Of a stretch of 64,000 nt of DNA, positions 18,443 through 27,298 are shown one piece after another. The DNA is taken from positions 124,001 through 188,000 of the forward strand of contig NZ_JQLL01000001.1 of assembly GCF_000744185.1 (NCBI RefSeq), in the 5' to 3' direction. Under the pieces are notes generated by a model that saw only the letters and a program-made list of their open reading frames with translations, had not been told where the DNA came from and did no database searches. This DNA comes from Carnobacterium funditum DSM 5970 (GTDB lineage: Bacteria; Bacillota; Bacilli; Lactobacillales; Carnobacteriaceae). A program made the position numbers and the translations under genes. Numbering within the stretch: the first letter of the stretch is position 1; the number at the start of each line of letters is the position of its first letter.

Positions 18443-21400
18443 TTGGAAAACTGGAAGAAAAAGATACAAAAGGTCATTCAGGCAATACTTATTTTAAGTA
18501 TGATAAGCCCAATTTTTTTAGCAACAGGTGTTTCAGCTGCAACAAGTCAAGCAATAATTGGTGAAAATATTGAGAAAGATAAAGTAAACCAAGATTTAAA
18601 ATTGGAGGCAAGTACTAAAAGAGAATTAGATTTAAATATAGAAGAAAGTAATAACGGTATTAATGAAAAAGATTTACATAATAAGGATTCAAATGATAAA
18701 ACAATAGAGGTAGAGACATCAAATGAGCCTAGTTCTGTACTAGATGCTCAGGAAGAAAGTAGTAACAATAACCCAAAAAAATTTTTTTCATTAAAAGAGA
18801 ATAGAAATTTGGCTATTGTTATGATGGAGAATGAGACCGTATCTTCTAAAGATTCTATAATGAATAAATTTATTGCTAGAGTTTCACCAGAAGCTTCAAA
18901 TGCTGCTATTGAATATAACTTGTCAGCATCAGTAATTATTGCTAATGCAGCATTGGAAAGTATATGGGGTACAAGTAGCCTAATAGAAGACTCAAAAAGC
19001 TTTAATTTATTTGGCATAAAAGCAAATGAAACAGATGAATTTGTACAACAATATGTGAAAAAAGAAAATAAAGAAAATGATATATTTTTTGAAAATGTTA
19101 ATTTCAAAAAATATATATCGTTTGAAGAATCATTTCTAGATTATGTAAAGGAAGTACAAGTTAATTCTAACAGGGAAAATAAAAATATTTTTGAAAATAC
19201 CACGAATCTAATTTCAAATCAATATACTGATAATGCAGAATACAAAATTATGCTAAATAATATTATAGATACATATAATTTGACAATTTTTGATGAACAA
19301 TACTTAGATAACAATGTTAAAGCAACTTTAGAAACAAAAAGAATAGGTGATATGCAAGAAAAATCTGTTTTTTTAATGAATATGAAAAATATAGAAAGTA
19401 TTAATTCCGAAAAAATAATAAGTTATAAAGCAAAAATCAATCGAAAAACAGATACCATTAATACTAAACCATATGGAACAAGTGGCTATACGATGATATC
19501 CACTTCAGCAAACTATTATGGTAAAGAAGTTAATATTACTAAAGAAGCAGTAACTCATCGAGCAACTTGGTCTTATATATCAGGTTTAGGTTGGATAGAT
19601 AAAGCAGGTCTAGATGTAGAAAAAATTACGTCTATAACAGATACCAGTCATTATAGAAAAATAATTCGCAAAACAGATAGTATATCAACCGTACCTTGGG
19701 GTACAGAAGGTTACAAGGTTTTAGCAATATCTTCAAACTATTTAAATAAGCAGGTCAAAGTGGTTAAAGAAGCCAAAACTCGTCGTGCTACATGGTCGTT
19801 GATAACTTTAAATGGCAAAGAACTAGGATGGATTGATAAGAGTGGATTGACTGATCAAGATATGATATTATCTGAAAAAATAATGAGTTATAAAGCAAAA
19901 ATTAATCGAAAAACAGATACCATTAATACTAAACCATATGGAACAAGTGGTTATACGATGATATCCACTTCAGCAAACTATTACGGTAAAGAAGTTAATA
20001 TCACTAAAGAAGCAGTAACCAATCGAGCAACTTGGTCTTATATATCAGGTTTAGGTTGGATAGATAAAGCAGGTCTAGATGTAGAAAAAATTACGTCTAT
20101 AACAGACACCAGTCATTATAAAAAAATAAGCCGTAAAACAGATAGTATATCAACCGTACCTTGGGGTACAGAAGGTTACAAGGTTTTAACAATATCTTCA
20201 AACTATTTAAATAAGCAGGTCAAAGTGGTTAAAGAAGCCAAAACTCGTCGTGCTACATGGTCGTTGATAACTTTAAATGGCAAAGAACTAGGATGGATTG
20301 ACAAAAGCGGATTAACTAATCAAGATGTGATATTATCTGAAAAAACAATAAGTTATAAAGCAAAAATTAATCGTAAGACAGATACCATTAATACTAAGCC
20401 ATATGGAACAAGTGATTACAAAACTCTTTCTAAATCAGGAAAATACTATGGTAAAAAAGTAAGTATTTCTAAAGAAGCAGTAACTGATCGTGCAACCTGG
20501 TCTTATATATCAGGCTTAGGTTGGATAGATAAAGCAGGTCTAGATATAGAAAAGGTTACAACAACAACAAACACGAATTATTATAGAAAAATAATTCGCA
20601 AAACAGATAGTATATCAACTGTGCCTTGGGGTACAGAAGGTTACAAGGTTTCAGCAATATCTTCAGACTATTTAAATAAGCAAGTCAAAGTGGTTAAAGA
20701 AGCCAAAACTCGTCGCGCAACATGGTCATTGATAACTTTAAATGGCAAAGAACTAGGATGGATTGACAAAAAGGGTTTATTAAATCAAGACATAATATTA
20801 TCTGAAAAAATAATAAATTATAAAGCAAAAATTAATCGAAAAACAGATACCATTAATACTAAACCATATGGAACAAGTGGCTATTCAATGATTTCTACTT
20901 CAGCAAACTATTACGCTAAAGAAGTTAATATCACTAAAGAAGCAGTAACCGATCGAGCAACTTGGTCTTATATATCAGGTTTAGGTTGGATTGATAAAGC
21001 TGGTTTAGATGTTGAAACGATCATTTCTCAGAAAAATATAAATTATAAAGCACGGATTATACGTTCAACGGATACCCTTAATACAACTCCTTGGGGAATC
21101 GAAGGGTATAAAACTATAGCCTATTCAAAAAGTTATTTTAATAGTGAAATAACGGTCATCAAAGAAGCTAAGACTAGACGAGCTGCATGGGTATTAATTT
21201 CTTTCAAAGGCAAAGAACTAGGATGGATTGATATCAATGCAATAAAGAAAATATATCCATCTAAAAAAGTTGTTGTCATCGATCCAGGGCATGGAGGTAA
21301 AGATCCAGGAGCACAAGCTGGAGGTGTTAAAGAGTCAGATTTAAATTTAAAAGTAGCCAAAAAAATACAATTAAAACTTGTGAATTCTGGTTATGAAGTA

Positions 21401-21844
21401 ATTATGACAAGAACAACTGATAAGTTTTTAGAACTATCAGAAATAGCCAAAATTGCAAATAAAGTAAATCCGGATATTTTTGTTAGTGTTCATACAAACT
21501 CCTTTAATAGATCAGCCAATGGAATTGAAACTTTTTCATACAATAAAGCTGGTAAACCAAATAATATTTTAATGGCTAACAATCCTAAGCGATTATTAAA
21601 TAGTTCAATATTATCTCAAAGTATTCAAAATGCCCTAATAAAAGAGACTAAAGCATTTGATCGAAAAGCTAAAAAGGCAAATTTCCATGTTGTCAGAGAA
21701 ACTGGAATGCCAGCAGTTTTAGTTGAAATTGGGTTTGTAGATAATGCTACCGAACGAAGGAAGTTAGTATCAAATTTCTATCAAGAAAAACTTGCTACAG
21801 GAATTATTCAAGGTATACAAACATATTTTAGCTCAGTTAAATAA
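18443..21844 (+). CDS. Bifunctional autolysin: GH73 glucosaminidase, 8 GW-type repeats, Amidase_3
   Basis: A secreted 1133-residue peptidoglycan hydrolase. A signal peptide (hydrophobic AILILSMISPIFLATG, likely cleaved after VSA) is followed by a Glu/Asn/Lys-rich linker. A GH73 endo-N-acetylglucosaminidase domain comes next (about 140-285; catalytic Glu about 172 in AALESIWGTS). Eight GW/SH3-like wall-anchoring repeats follow (about 325-934). The C-terminal zinc amidase has DPGHGGKDPG (His 950), Glu 964, SVHTNSF (His 1017) and catalytic Glu 1095 in VEIGFVDN. It should cut both glycan and stem-peptide bonds while bound to wall polymers. The TTG start has AGGAGG six bases upstream. The repeats alternate two types in a 465-bp tandem unit. 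A strong terminator follows. Confidence 0.92.
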   Translation: MENWKKKIQKVIQAILILSMISPIFLATGVSAATSQAIIGENIEKDKVNQDLKLEASTKRELDLNIEESNNGINEKDLHNKDSNDKTIEVETSNEPSSVLDAQEESSNNNPKKFFSLKENRNLAIVMMENETVSSKDSIMNKFIARVSPEASNAAIEYNLSASVIIANAALESIWGTSSLIEDSKSFNLFGIKANETDEFVQQYVKKENKENDIFFENVNFKKYISFEESFLDYVKEVQVNSNRENKNIFENTTNLISNQYTDNAEYKIMLNNIIDTYNLTIFDEQYLDNNVKATLETKRIGDMQEKSVFLMNMKNIESINSEKIISYKAKINRKTDTINTKPYGTSGYTMISTSANYYGKEVNITKEAVTHRATWSYISGLGWIDKAGLDVEKITSITDTSHYRKIIRKTDSISTVPWGTEGYKVLAISSNYLNKQVKVVKEAKTRRATWSLITLNGKELGWIDKSGLTDQDMILSEKIMSYKAKINRKTDTINTKPYGTSGYTMISTSANYYGKEVNITKEAVTNRATWSYISGLGWIDKAGLDVEKITSITDTSHYKKISRKTDSISTVPWGTEGYKVLTISSNYLNKQVKVVKEAKTRRATWSLITLNGKELGWIDKSGLTNQDVILSEKTISYKAKINRKTDTINTKPYGTSDYKTLSKSGKYYGKKVSISKEAVTDRATWSYISGLGWIDKAGLDIEKVTTTTNTNYYRKIIRKTDSISTVPWGTEGYKVSAISSDYLNKQVKVVKEAKTRRATWSLITLNGKELGWIDKKGLLNQDIILSEKIINYKAKINRKTDTINTKPYGTSGYSMISTSANYYAKEVNITKEAVTDRATWSYISGLGWIDKAGLDVETIISQKNINYKARIIRSTDTLNTTPWGIEGYKTIAYSKSYFNSEITVIKEAKTRRAAWVLISFKGKELGWIDINAIKKIYPSKKVVVIDPGHGGKDPGAQAGGVKESDLNLKVAKKIQLKLVNSGYEVIMTRTTDKFLELSEIAKIANKVNPDIFVSVHTNSFNRSANGIETFSYNKAGKPNNILMANNPKRLLNSSILSQSIQNALIKETKAFDRKAKKANFHVVRETGMPAVLVEIGFVDNATERRKLVSNFYQEKLATGIIQGIQTYFSSVK
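19410..21245 (+). repeat. 465-bp tandem coding repeat (GW-repeat pairs)
   Basis: The block beginning (A/G)AGTTATAAAGCAAAAAT recurs at 19421, 19886, 20351 and 20816, exactly 465 bp (155 codons) apart. Each unit encodes one A-type GW repeat (YISGLGWIDKAGL ending) and one B-type (LITLNGKELGWID ending). Units 1 and 2 are nearly identical in DNA; units 3 and 4 are more diverged, which suggests recent recombination. Copy number is expected to vary between strains. Confidence 0.9.
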
Positions 21845-21853
21845 GAGATGTTG

Positions 21854-21895
21854 AAAAGACAGTGATAGTTTCCCTTTGTCACTGTCTTTTTGATA
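21854..21895 (+). terminator. Intrinsic terminator of the bifunctional autolysin gene
   Basis: AAAAGACAGTGA (21854-21865) is perfectly complementary to TCACTGTCTTTT (21879-21890) with a 13-base loop and a following T-run. Confidence 0.9.
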
Positions 21896-21979
21896 AATAT
21901 CTATTATAAGATTATGATTGATATTTTTTATAGAAATATATTAAAAAGTTTATACTAAAATAATAAGGAGGTTACATTT

Positions 21980-24835
21980 TTGAAACTAAAGAATATTTTA
22001 TTTACGTTATCTAGTGTATTGTTATTATCAACATTAGTATCAACTGATGTTGTAATGGCTGTAGAAGGAATAAAAACTGATATAACACATAATGAGGCTG
22101 GAGATATTGGAAGTACTATACCTATAGATAAACTATACATAGATAACAATATAGCTAATAGTGAATATTCAAAATTAACAGAAGCGTTTTTTTATCAGAC
22201 AAATTTAGAGCAAAGGACTGATGGAAAAGTTTTTTTATCTGGAACGTTACCAGTAGGAGAAAACATTTCACTCATTAATGAGAATAATAATGAAACCAGG
22301 AGTATCGATATCAATGATGAAGGTCATTTTGAAATAGAATACAGCGAGTTAATAAAATATGAAAAAATTAAATTGGTAAAAATAAATTCTGATAGTGAAA
22401 ATGATCTAGAACAATTTAGTATAGAGGTTAGTCAATTTAAACCACTATTAATAAAATTGAAAGAACAACAAAAAGAATCTAAAGAAGCAGAAATAGAACC
22501 AAAACAAGAAGAGCCAAAACAAGAAGAACCAAAACAAGAAGAGTCAAAACAAGAAGAGCCAAAACAAGAAGAGCCAAAACAAAAAGAAATAAGCATAAAT
22601 AAAAAAAAACTACTCGGAATTAAAGAAAAAAGCACATTTTCTTCAGCTTTATTAATGAAAGAAGAGATTAAAAGAGTCTCTGAAAATGGTATTTATACTG
22701 TAATGAAAGGCGATAATTTTAATGCCATCGCCAAAGATTTTAATTTATCCAATGTTCAATTAAAAATATGGAATGAGAAAATAAAAGATACTAGTAAAAT
22801 CGAAATAAATCAAAATATAGTAGTATCAAGAAAAGGATATGAAAGTACGCTAAGTAATGCTGAAAAGTTAAAACTATCTGTTGCCACTACGAGTTTATTT
22901 TCAACTAATCAGCAATTTTTGGATTACATAAAACCTTATGCTGACAAAATTTCAGTTGCAAAAGGACAAGAAAAATTATATGTTTCACTTATGATGGGGC
23001 AAGCAGCTCATGAGAGTAATTATGGAAAAAGTGGATTAGCTTCTCCACCTTATTACAATTTATCTGGAGTGAAAGGTAGTTATAATGGAGAATATGTTAA
23101 GATGTGGACTTGGGAAGAAATAGAAGATGAAAAAGTCTATATTCTAGCTAACTTTAGAAAATATCCCTCTTACGAACAGTCATTGCAAGATTATGCAGCT
23201 AAGATGAGGAATGGGTTATCTTATGATACTTTAAACTATTCAGGAACCTGGATGAGAAATGCGAAGACTTATGAAGAATCTATAAAAGGATTGAGTAGCG
23301 GAACTTCTAGTTATGCAACTGATTCAGAATACTTTTCTAAAGTATTAGATGTTATTAAGATGAATGAATTGTATAAACTTGATTCTAATTACTATGAAAA
23401 CATACAGTCTACTATGAATATTTCTTATGACGCGATTATTAACCGGGAAACAGACACAATTAACACCAAACCATACGGGACTGAAGGCTATCAGTACATT
23501 TCAAAATCTGACACGTATTATAGTAAACAAGTTATGGTAACTAAAGAAGCCAAAACAAATCGTGCAACTTGGTCATTAATTTCAATTGACGGCAAAGAGT
23601 TAGGTTGGATAGATAAAGCTGGGCTGGATACGTATGACCAAATCAAGAATACAAAAAACATTTCTTACTCAGCTAAAATCAATCGTTCAACAGATACAAT
23701 TAACTCAATAGCCTGGGGAGCGATTAATAACAAAATATTAGGCAAAACATTGCCTTATATGAATCAAACCATAAAAGTGACAAAAGAAAGAGATACTGAT
23801 CGTGCAATTTGGTCATTAATTTCAATCGATGGCAAAGAGTTAGGTTGGATAGATAAAGCCGGATTAAATACCTATGACCAAATCAAGGATACAAAAAATA
23901 TTTCTTACTCAGCTAAAATTAATCGTTCAACAGATACGATTAACTCGATAGCTTGGGGAATAATTGATAATAAAATATTAGGCAAAACATTGCCTTATAT
24001 GAATCAAACTATAAAAGTGACAAAAGAAAGAGTTACAGATCGCGCTACTTGGTCAATGATTTCAATCGGTGGAAAAGAATTAGGATGGGTAGATAAGAAA
24101 TCCTTACTAATTGAAACGATTATTTCACAAAAATCAGTTTCTTATGATGCAATAATTAAACGAAAAACAGACACAATTAACAACAAACCTTACGGGACGG
24201 AAGGCTATCAATATATTTCAAAATCTGACACGTATTATGGTAAACAAGTTATGGTGACTAAAGAAGCCAAAACAAATCGTGCAACTTGGTCATTAATTTC
24301 AATCGATGGCAAAGAGTTAGGCTGGATAGATAAAGCTGGGCTGGATACGTATGACCAAATCAAGAATACAAAAAACATTTCTTACTCAGCTGAAATCAAT
24401 CGGTCAACAGATACGATTAACTCAATAGCATGGGGAGCAATAAATAATAAAATTCTGGGAAAAACATCGAGCTACATGAATAAAACTGTAAAAGTAATAA
24501 AAGAACGAGTGACAAATCGCGCTACTTGGTCTTTGATCTCTGTAAACGGCAAAGAGCTAGGATGGGTAGATAAAAAGGGATTACTAATTGAACAAATAAA
24601 ATCAAAAAAAACGGTTTCTTATAGTGCAATAATCAACAGAAAAACAGATACGATTAACACTAAACCTTATGGAACAGAAGGCTATCAGTATATTTTAAAT
24701 TCTAAAAAATATTACGGTAAACAAGTAATTGTTAAAAAAGAAGCTATTACCAGTCGTGCAACGTGGTTATTGATTTCAATAGACGGTAAAGAGCTAGGTT
24801 GGATAGACAAAGCAGGTCTAATACTCTTAAAATAA
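21980..24835 (+). CDS. Secreted LysM-GH73 glucosaminidase with 6 GW-type repeats
   Basis: A 951-residue exported wall hydrolase. It has a signal peptide (LFTLSSVLLLSTLVSTDVV, cleavage near VMA), then a novel-looking region to about 170. A Glu-Pro-Lys-Gln-Glu run of six near-identical five-residue repeats follows (about 173-204), then one LysM (about 238-282, YTVMKGDNFNAIAKDF). The GH73 domain lies at about 315-470, with catalytic Glu about 345 in AAHESNYGKSG. Six GW-type repeats (480 to the end) share the RATWSLISIDGKELGWIDKA core with the neighbouring autolysin. There is no amidase domain. The TTG start has AAGGAGG upstream. It has its own terminators on both sides, so it is expressed alone. 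The shared anchor suggests both enzymes bind the same wall polymer. Confidence 0.92.
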   Translation: MKLKNILFTLSSVLLLSTLVSTDVVMAVEGIKTDITHNEAGDIGSTIPIDKLYIDNNIANSEYSKLTEAFFYQTNLEQRTDGKVFLSGTLPVGENISLINENNNETRSIDINDEGHFEIEYSELIKYEKIKLVKINSDSENDLEQFSIEVSQFKPLLIKLKEQQKESKEAEIEPKQEEPKQEEPKQEESKQEEPKQEEPKQKEISINKKKLLGIKEKSTFSSALLMKEEIKRVSENGIYTVMKGDNFNAIAKDFNLSNVQLKIWNEKIKDTSKIEINQNIVVSRKGYESTLSNAEKLKLSVATTSLFSTNQQFLDYIKPYADKISVAKGQEKLYVSLMMGQAAHESNYGKSGLASPPYYNLSGVKGSYNGEYVKMWTWEEIEDEKVYILANFRKYPSYEQSLQDYAAKMRNGLSYDTLNYSGTWMRNAKTYEESIKGLSSGTSSYATDSEYFSKVLDVIKMNELYKLDSNYYENIQSTMNISYDAIINRETDTINTKPYGTEGYQYISKSDTYYSKQVMVTKEAKTNRATWSLISIDGKELGWIDKAGLDTYDQIKNTKNISYSAKINRSTDTINSIAWGAINNKILGKTLPYMNQTIKVTKERDTDRAIWSLISIDGKELGWIDKAGLNTYDQIKDTKNISYSAKINRSTDTINSIAWGIIDNKILGKTLPYMNQTIKVTKERVTDRATWSMISIGGKELGWVDKKSLLIETIISQKSVSYDAIIKRKTDTINNKPYGTEGYQYISKSDTYYGKQVMVTKEAKTNRATWSLISIDGKELGWIDKAGLDTYDQIKNTKNISYSAEINRSTDTINSIAWGAINNKILGKTSSYMNKTVKVIKERVTNRATWSLISVNGKELGWVDKKGLLIEQIKSKKTVSYSAIINRKTDTINTKPYGTEGYQYILNSKKYYGKQVIVKKEAITSRATWLLISIDGKELGWIDKAGLILLK
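22499..22585 (+). repeat. 15-bp tandem repeat encoding a Pro-Lys-Gln-Glu-Glu spacer
   Basis: CCAAAACAAGAAGAG and close variants occur about six times in a row inside the LysM-GH73 gene, encoding the acidic/proline-rich spacer before LysM. Such in-frame repeats change length by slippage without breaking the frame. Confidence 0.85.
23417..24830 (+). repeat. Six GW-repeat coding units of about 230 bp
   Basis: Six homologous blocks encode repeats of type P (TINTKPYGTEGYQYI) or S (TINSIAWGAINNKILGKT) in the order P-S-S-P-S-P. Several neighbouring blocks are nearly identical in DNA, for example the SLISIDGKELGWIDKAGL segments, indicating unequal recombination or gene conversion. Confidence 0.85.
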
Positions 24836-24866
24836 TAAAAGAGTTAAAACTAAGTAAATAAGATTT

Positions 24867-24906
24867 CCCTCAAAGAAAATTAATTATTTTTTTGAGGGTA
24901 TTATTC
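24867..24906 (+). terminator. Intrinsic terminator after the LysM-GH73 gene
   Basis: CCCTCAAA (24867-24874) pairs with TTTGAGGG (24891-24898), preceded by an A-rich and followed by a T-rich stretch (TATTATTCTT). Confidence 0.7.
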
Positions 24907-24985
24907 TTCACAATACTTAATAGACTTGAACTACTTTGTGCGTAAAAAAATTTTATACAATTGCAAAGTACACTAAAGAAATAAA

Positions 24986-25013
24986 TTGCAATTAGAAAAA
25001 CTACTGGTACAAT
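24986..25013 (+). promoter_or_regulatory. Sigma-A-type promoter of the LCP gene
   Basis: TTGCAA (24986-24991), a 16-bp spacer and TACAAT (25008-25013) preceded by TGG make a good extended promoter, 55 bp before the LCP start. Confidence 0.7.
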
Positions 25014-25067
25014 AAAGTGATAACGATTCGCAAGAAATAAAGAAGGAAAAACTAGGAGGAAAGATTC

Positions 25068-26036
25068 ATGGCTGAGTCACGCTCAAGAGCGAGAAAGAAT
25101 TCAAATAAAAGTCCCCAAAAAAAGAAAAAAGGACTAAAAATTGGGTTATTAATACTAGTTGTTTTATTAGCTATTTTCGGATTGTTCATCTGGAAAGTGT
25201 ACAGTGATGTTACTGGGACAACTGAAAAAATCTATAAAAATGTTGATGATAAAGAAGAGGTCAGAAATAAACCAGTTAGCATCGATAAAAGTGAATCATT
25301 CTCAGTTTTAATGTTAGGTGTTGATACAGGAGACTTAGGTCGGACCGAACAAGGGCGTTCGGATACAATCATGGTCATGACAATCAATCCTAAAACAAAT
25401 ACGTCTAAGATTGTTAGTATTCCTCGTGACACATACACTGAAATTGTTGGCAAAGGAACGATGGATAAAATCAACCATGCCTATGCATTTGGTGGGACAG
25501 CTATGTCGATGAATACCGTCCAAAAATTATTAGACATCCCAATTGATTATTATGTGGAAGTCAATATGCAAGGGATTCAAGATATCGTGGATGCAGTAGG
25601 TGGTGTTGAAATCACTAGTCCGTTAACTTTTGATTATGAGGAGTACTCATTTACTAAAGGAGAGACTAAAATTTTTGATGGATCCAAAGCTTTAGCGTTT
25701 TCTAGAATGCGATATGATGATCCTGAAGGAGATTATGGTCGCCAAAAAAGACAGCGTCAAGTTCTTGAAGCAATCGTAAAAAAAGCCGCTACATTCTCAA
25801 CGATCACAAACTATAAGGATGTATTAGGTACAATGGAAAATAATATGCAAACGAACTTAGCGTTTGAGGACATGGTAGACATTTTTAGCAAATACCGTTC
25901 CGCTGCTAGCAATATTGAACAAATTCAGCTAGCAGGTTCAGGTGTTATGTTGAATAATATATCTTATCAACAAATTTCTGATCAAGAATTAAATCGCGTT
26001 TCTACATTGTTAAAAGAACACCTTGAAATAGACTAA
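25068..26036 (+). CDS. LytR-CpsA-Psr (LCP) family wall-polymer ligase
   Basis: A 322-residue membrane-anchored protein with a basic cytoplasmic N-terminus (RSRARKNSNKSPQKKKK), one helix at about residues 26-46, then an extracellular LCP domain. The domain shows VLMLGVDTGD, GRSDTIMVMT, SIPRDTYTEI, KINHAYAFGG and, later, RMRYDDPEGDYGRQKRQRQV, the arginine and aspartate cluster that binds the polyprenyl-pyrophosphate. LCP enzymes attach undecaprenyl-PP-linked teichoic acids or capsules to peptidoglycan. Here it lies between two polysaccharide loci and can serve either. AGGAGG precedes the ATG. It has its own promoter and terminator, so it is a single-gene unit. Confidence 0.94.
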   Translation: MAESRSRARKNSNKSPQKKKKGLKIGLLILVVLLAIFGLFIWKVYSDVTGTTEKIYKNVDDKEEVRNKPVSIDKSESFSVLMLGVDTGDLGRTEQGRSDTIMVMTINPKTNTSKIVSIPRDTYTEIVGKGTMDKINHAYAFGGTAMSMNTVQKLLDIPIDYYVEVNMQGIQDIVDAVGGVEITSPLTFDYEEYSFTKGETKIFDGSKALAFSRMRYDDPEGDYGRQKRQRQVLEAIVKKAATFSTITNYKDVLGTMENNMQTNLAFEDMVDIFSKYRSAASNIEQIQLAGSGVMLNNISYQQISDQELNRVSTLLKEHLEID

Positions 26037-26042
26037 GATTTG

Positions 26043-26078
26043 AAAAAATGACAATGTAAGAATTGTCATTTTTTTTGC
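26043..26078 (+). terminator. Intrinsic terminator of the LCP gene
   Basis: AAAAAATGACAAT (26043-26055) pairs with ATTGTCATTTTTTT (26062-26075), ending in a T-run; a small loop of six bases. Confidence 0.9.
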
Positions 26079-26127
26079 TAGAACTAAAGTTGGGTCAGGA
26101 TAGGTAACTAATTTGAAATGATTAAGA

Positions 26128-26156
26128 TTGTTATTTAGCTAGTTGTATATTATGAT
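26128..26156 (+). promoter_or_regulatory. Promoter of galE
   Basis: TTGTTA (26128-26133), a 17-bp spacer and TATGAT (26151-26156), 49 bp before the galE start. Confidence 0.6.
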
Positions 26157-26204
26157 TGGCAAGTAAGCAATAAAACAGTAAATACAAATCAAAGGAGCGT
26201 TTAA

Positions 26205-27215
26205 ATGGCTATACTCGTTACAGGTGGTGCCGGATATATCGGAAGTCACACAACCGTAGAATTATTAAATGCAGGCTATGAAGTTGTCATTGTAGATGAC
26301 TATTCAAATAGTAAACCAGAAGTGTTAAATCGCATCAAAGAAATTACTGGAAAAGAGTTCAGTTTTCATGAAGTAAATATTTTAGATAAACCTGCTCTTG
26401 AAAAAGTGTTCCAAACACACGATTTAGAAGCAGTGATTCACTTTGCAGGTTATAAAGCCGTTGGCGAGTCAGTCGCTAAACCATTAAAATATTACCACAA
26501 TAACTTAACCGGTACGTTTGTCTTAGCTGAGTTGATGGAGCAGTACAATGTGAAGAAGATGGTCTTTAGCTCTTCAGCAACGGTTTATGGCATGAATAAC
26601 ACGTCGCCGTTAACAGAAGACCTCCCACTGAGCACAACGAACCCTTATGGGACGACGAAAATGATGATTGAACAAATCTTGCAGGATGTGTATAAAGCCG
26701 ATAATACGTGGAGTATGGCTCTATTGCGTTACTTCAACCCCATTGGTGCACACGAGAGTGGCCGGATCGGAGAAGATCCTAATGGCATTCCCAATAATTT
26801 GATGCCATTCATTACGCAAGTAGCTGTCGGTAAGCGTGAAAAATTAAGCGTCTTTGGCGATGACTATGATACACCAGATGGAACTGGGGTACGTGACTAC
26901 ATTCATGTCGTTGATTTAGCTAAAGGCCACTTAAAAGCTGTTGAGAAGGTATTAGAAACGGAACAAATCCAAGCATATAATCTAGGAACGGGTACAGGTT
27001 ATAGTGTTTTAGATGTCGTCAATAACTTTGAAAAAGCGACCAATCAAAAAGTCCCTTACGCGATGATGGAAAGGCGGCCTGGTGATATTGGAACGTGTTA
27101 TGCAGATGCAACAAAAGCTGCCGAAGAGTTAAATTGGAAAGCGACCTTGAACCTAGAAGAAATGTGTCGTGATTCATGGAAGTGGCAATCAGAAAATCCT
27201 AACGGTTATGAGTAA
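26205..27215 (+). CDS. galE: UDP-glucose 4-epimerase
   Basis: A 336-residue extended SDR enzyme interconverting UDP-glucose and UDP-galactose. It has the NAD motif VTGGAGYIGSHTTVELL, the active-site serine block SSSATVYG, the YGTTK Tyr-x3-Lys motif, LRYFNPIGAHESGRIGEDP and GTGVRDYIHVVDLAKGH, all diagnostic of GalE. AAAGGAGCG upstream supports the start. Its base composition is visibly more balanced than that of the polysaccharide-specific genes around it, as expected for a core gene. With galU it supplies UDP-Glc and UDP-Gal for both loci. A T-tailed stem follows. Confidence 0.96.
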   Translation: MAILVTGGAGYIGSHTTVELLNAGYEVVIVDDYSNSKPEVLNRIKEITGKEFSFHEVNILDKPALEKVFQTHDLEAVIHFAGYKAVGESVAKPLKYYHNNLTGTFVLAELMEQYNVKKMVFSSSATVYGMNNTSPLTEDLPLSTTNPYGTTKMMIEQILQDVYKADNTWSMALLRYFNPIGAHESGRIGEDPNGIPNNLMPFITQVAVGKREKLSVFGDDYDTPDGTGVRDYIHVVDLAKGHLKAVEKVLETEQIQAYNLGTGTGYSVLDVVNNFEKATNQKVPYAMMERRPGDIGTCYADATKAAEELNWKATLNLEEMCRDSWKWQSENPNGYE

Positions 27216-27234
27216 ATAAAAAACGAATAAAATG

Positions 27235-27272
27235 AAAAAAGAACGTTGGCTTTTTGTTGACCTTCTTTTTTA
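27235..27272 (+). terminator. Probable terminator between galE and galU
   Basis: AAAAAAGAA starting at 27235 pairs with TTCTTTTTT ending near 27271, and the inner arms pair through G-T wobbles around a T-rich loop; a T-run closes it. Confidence 0.5.
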
Positions 27273-27298
27273 CATAAATAATTACTGGAGGAGCTCAC

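Noticed and set aside
19410-24830. Intergenic or mobile repeats in the autolysin genes
   Set aside because: The repeats are in frame and encode GW-type protein modules, so they are explained by domain duplication.
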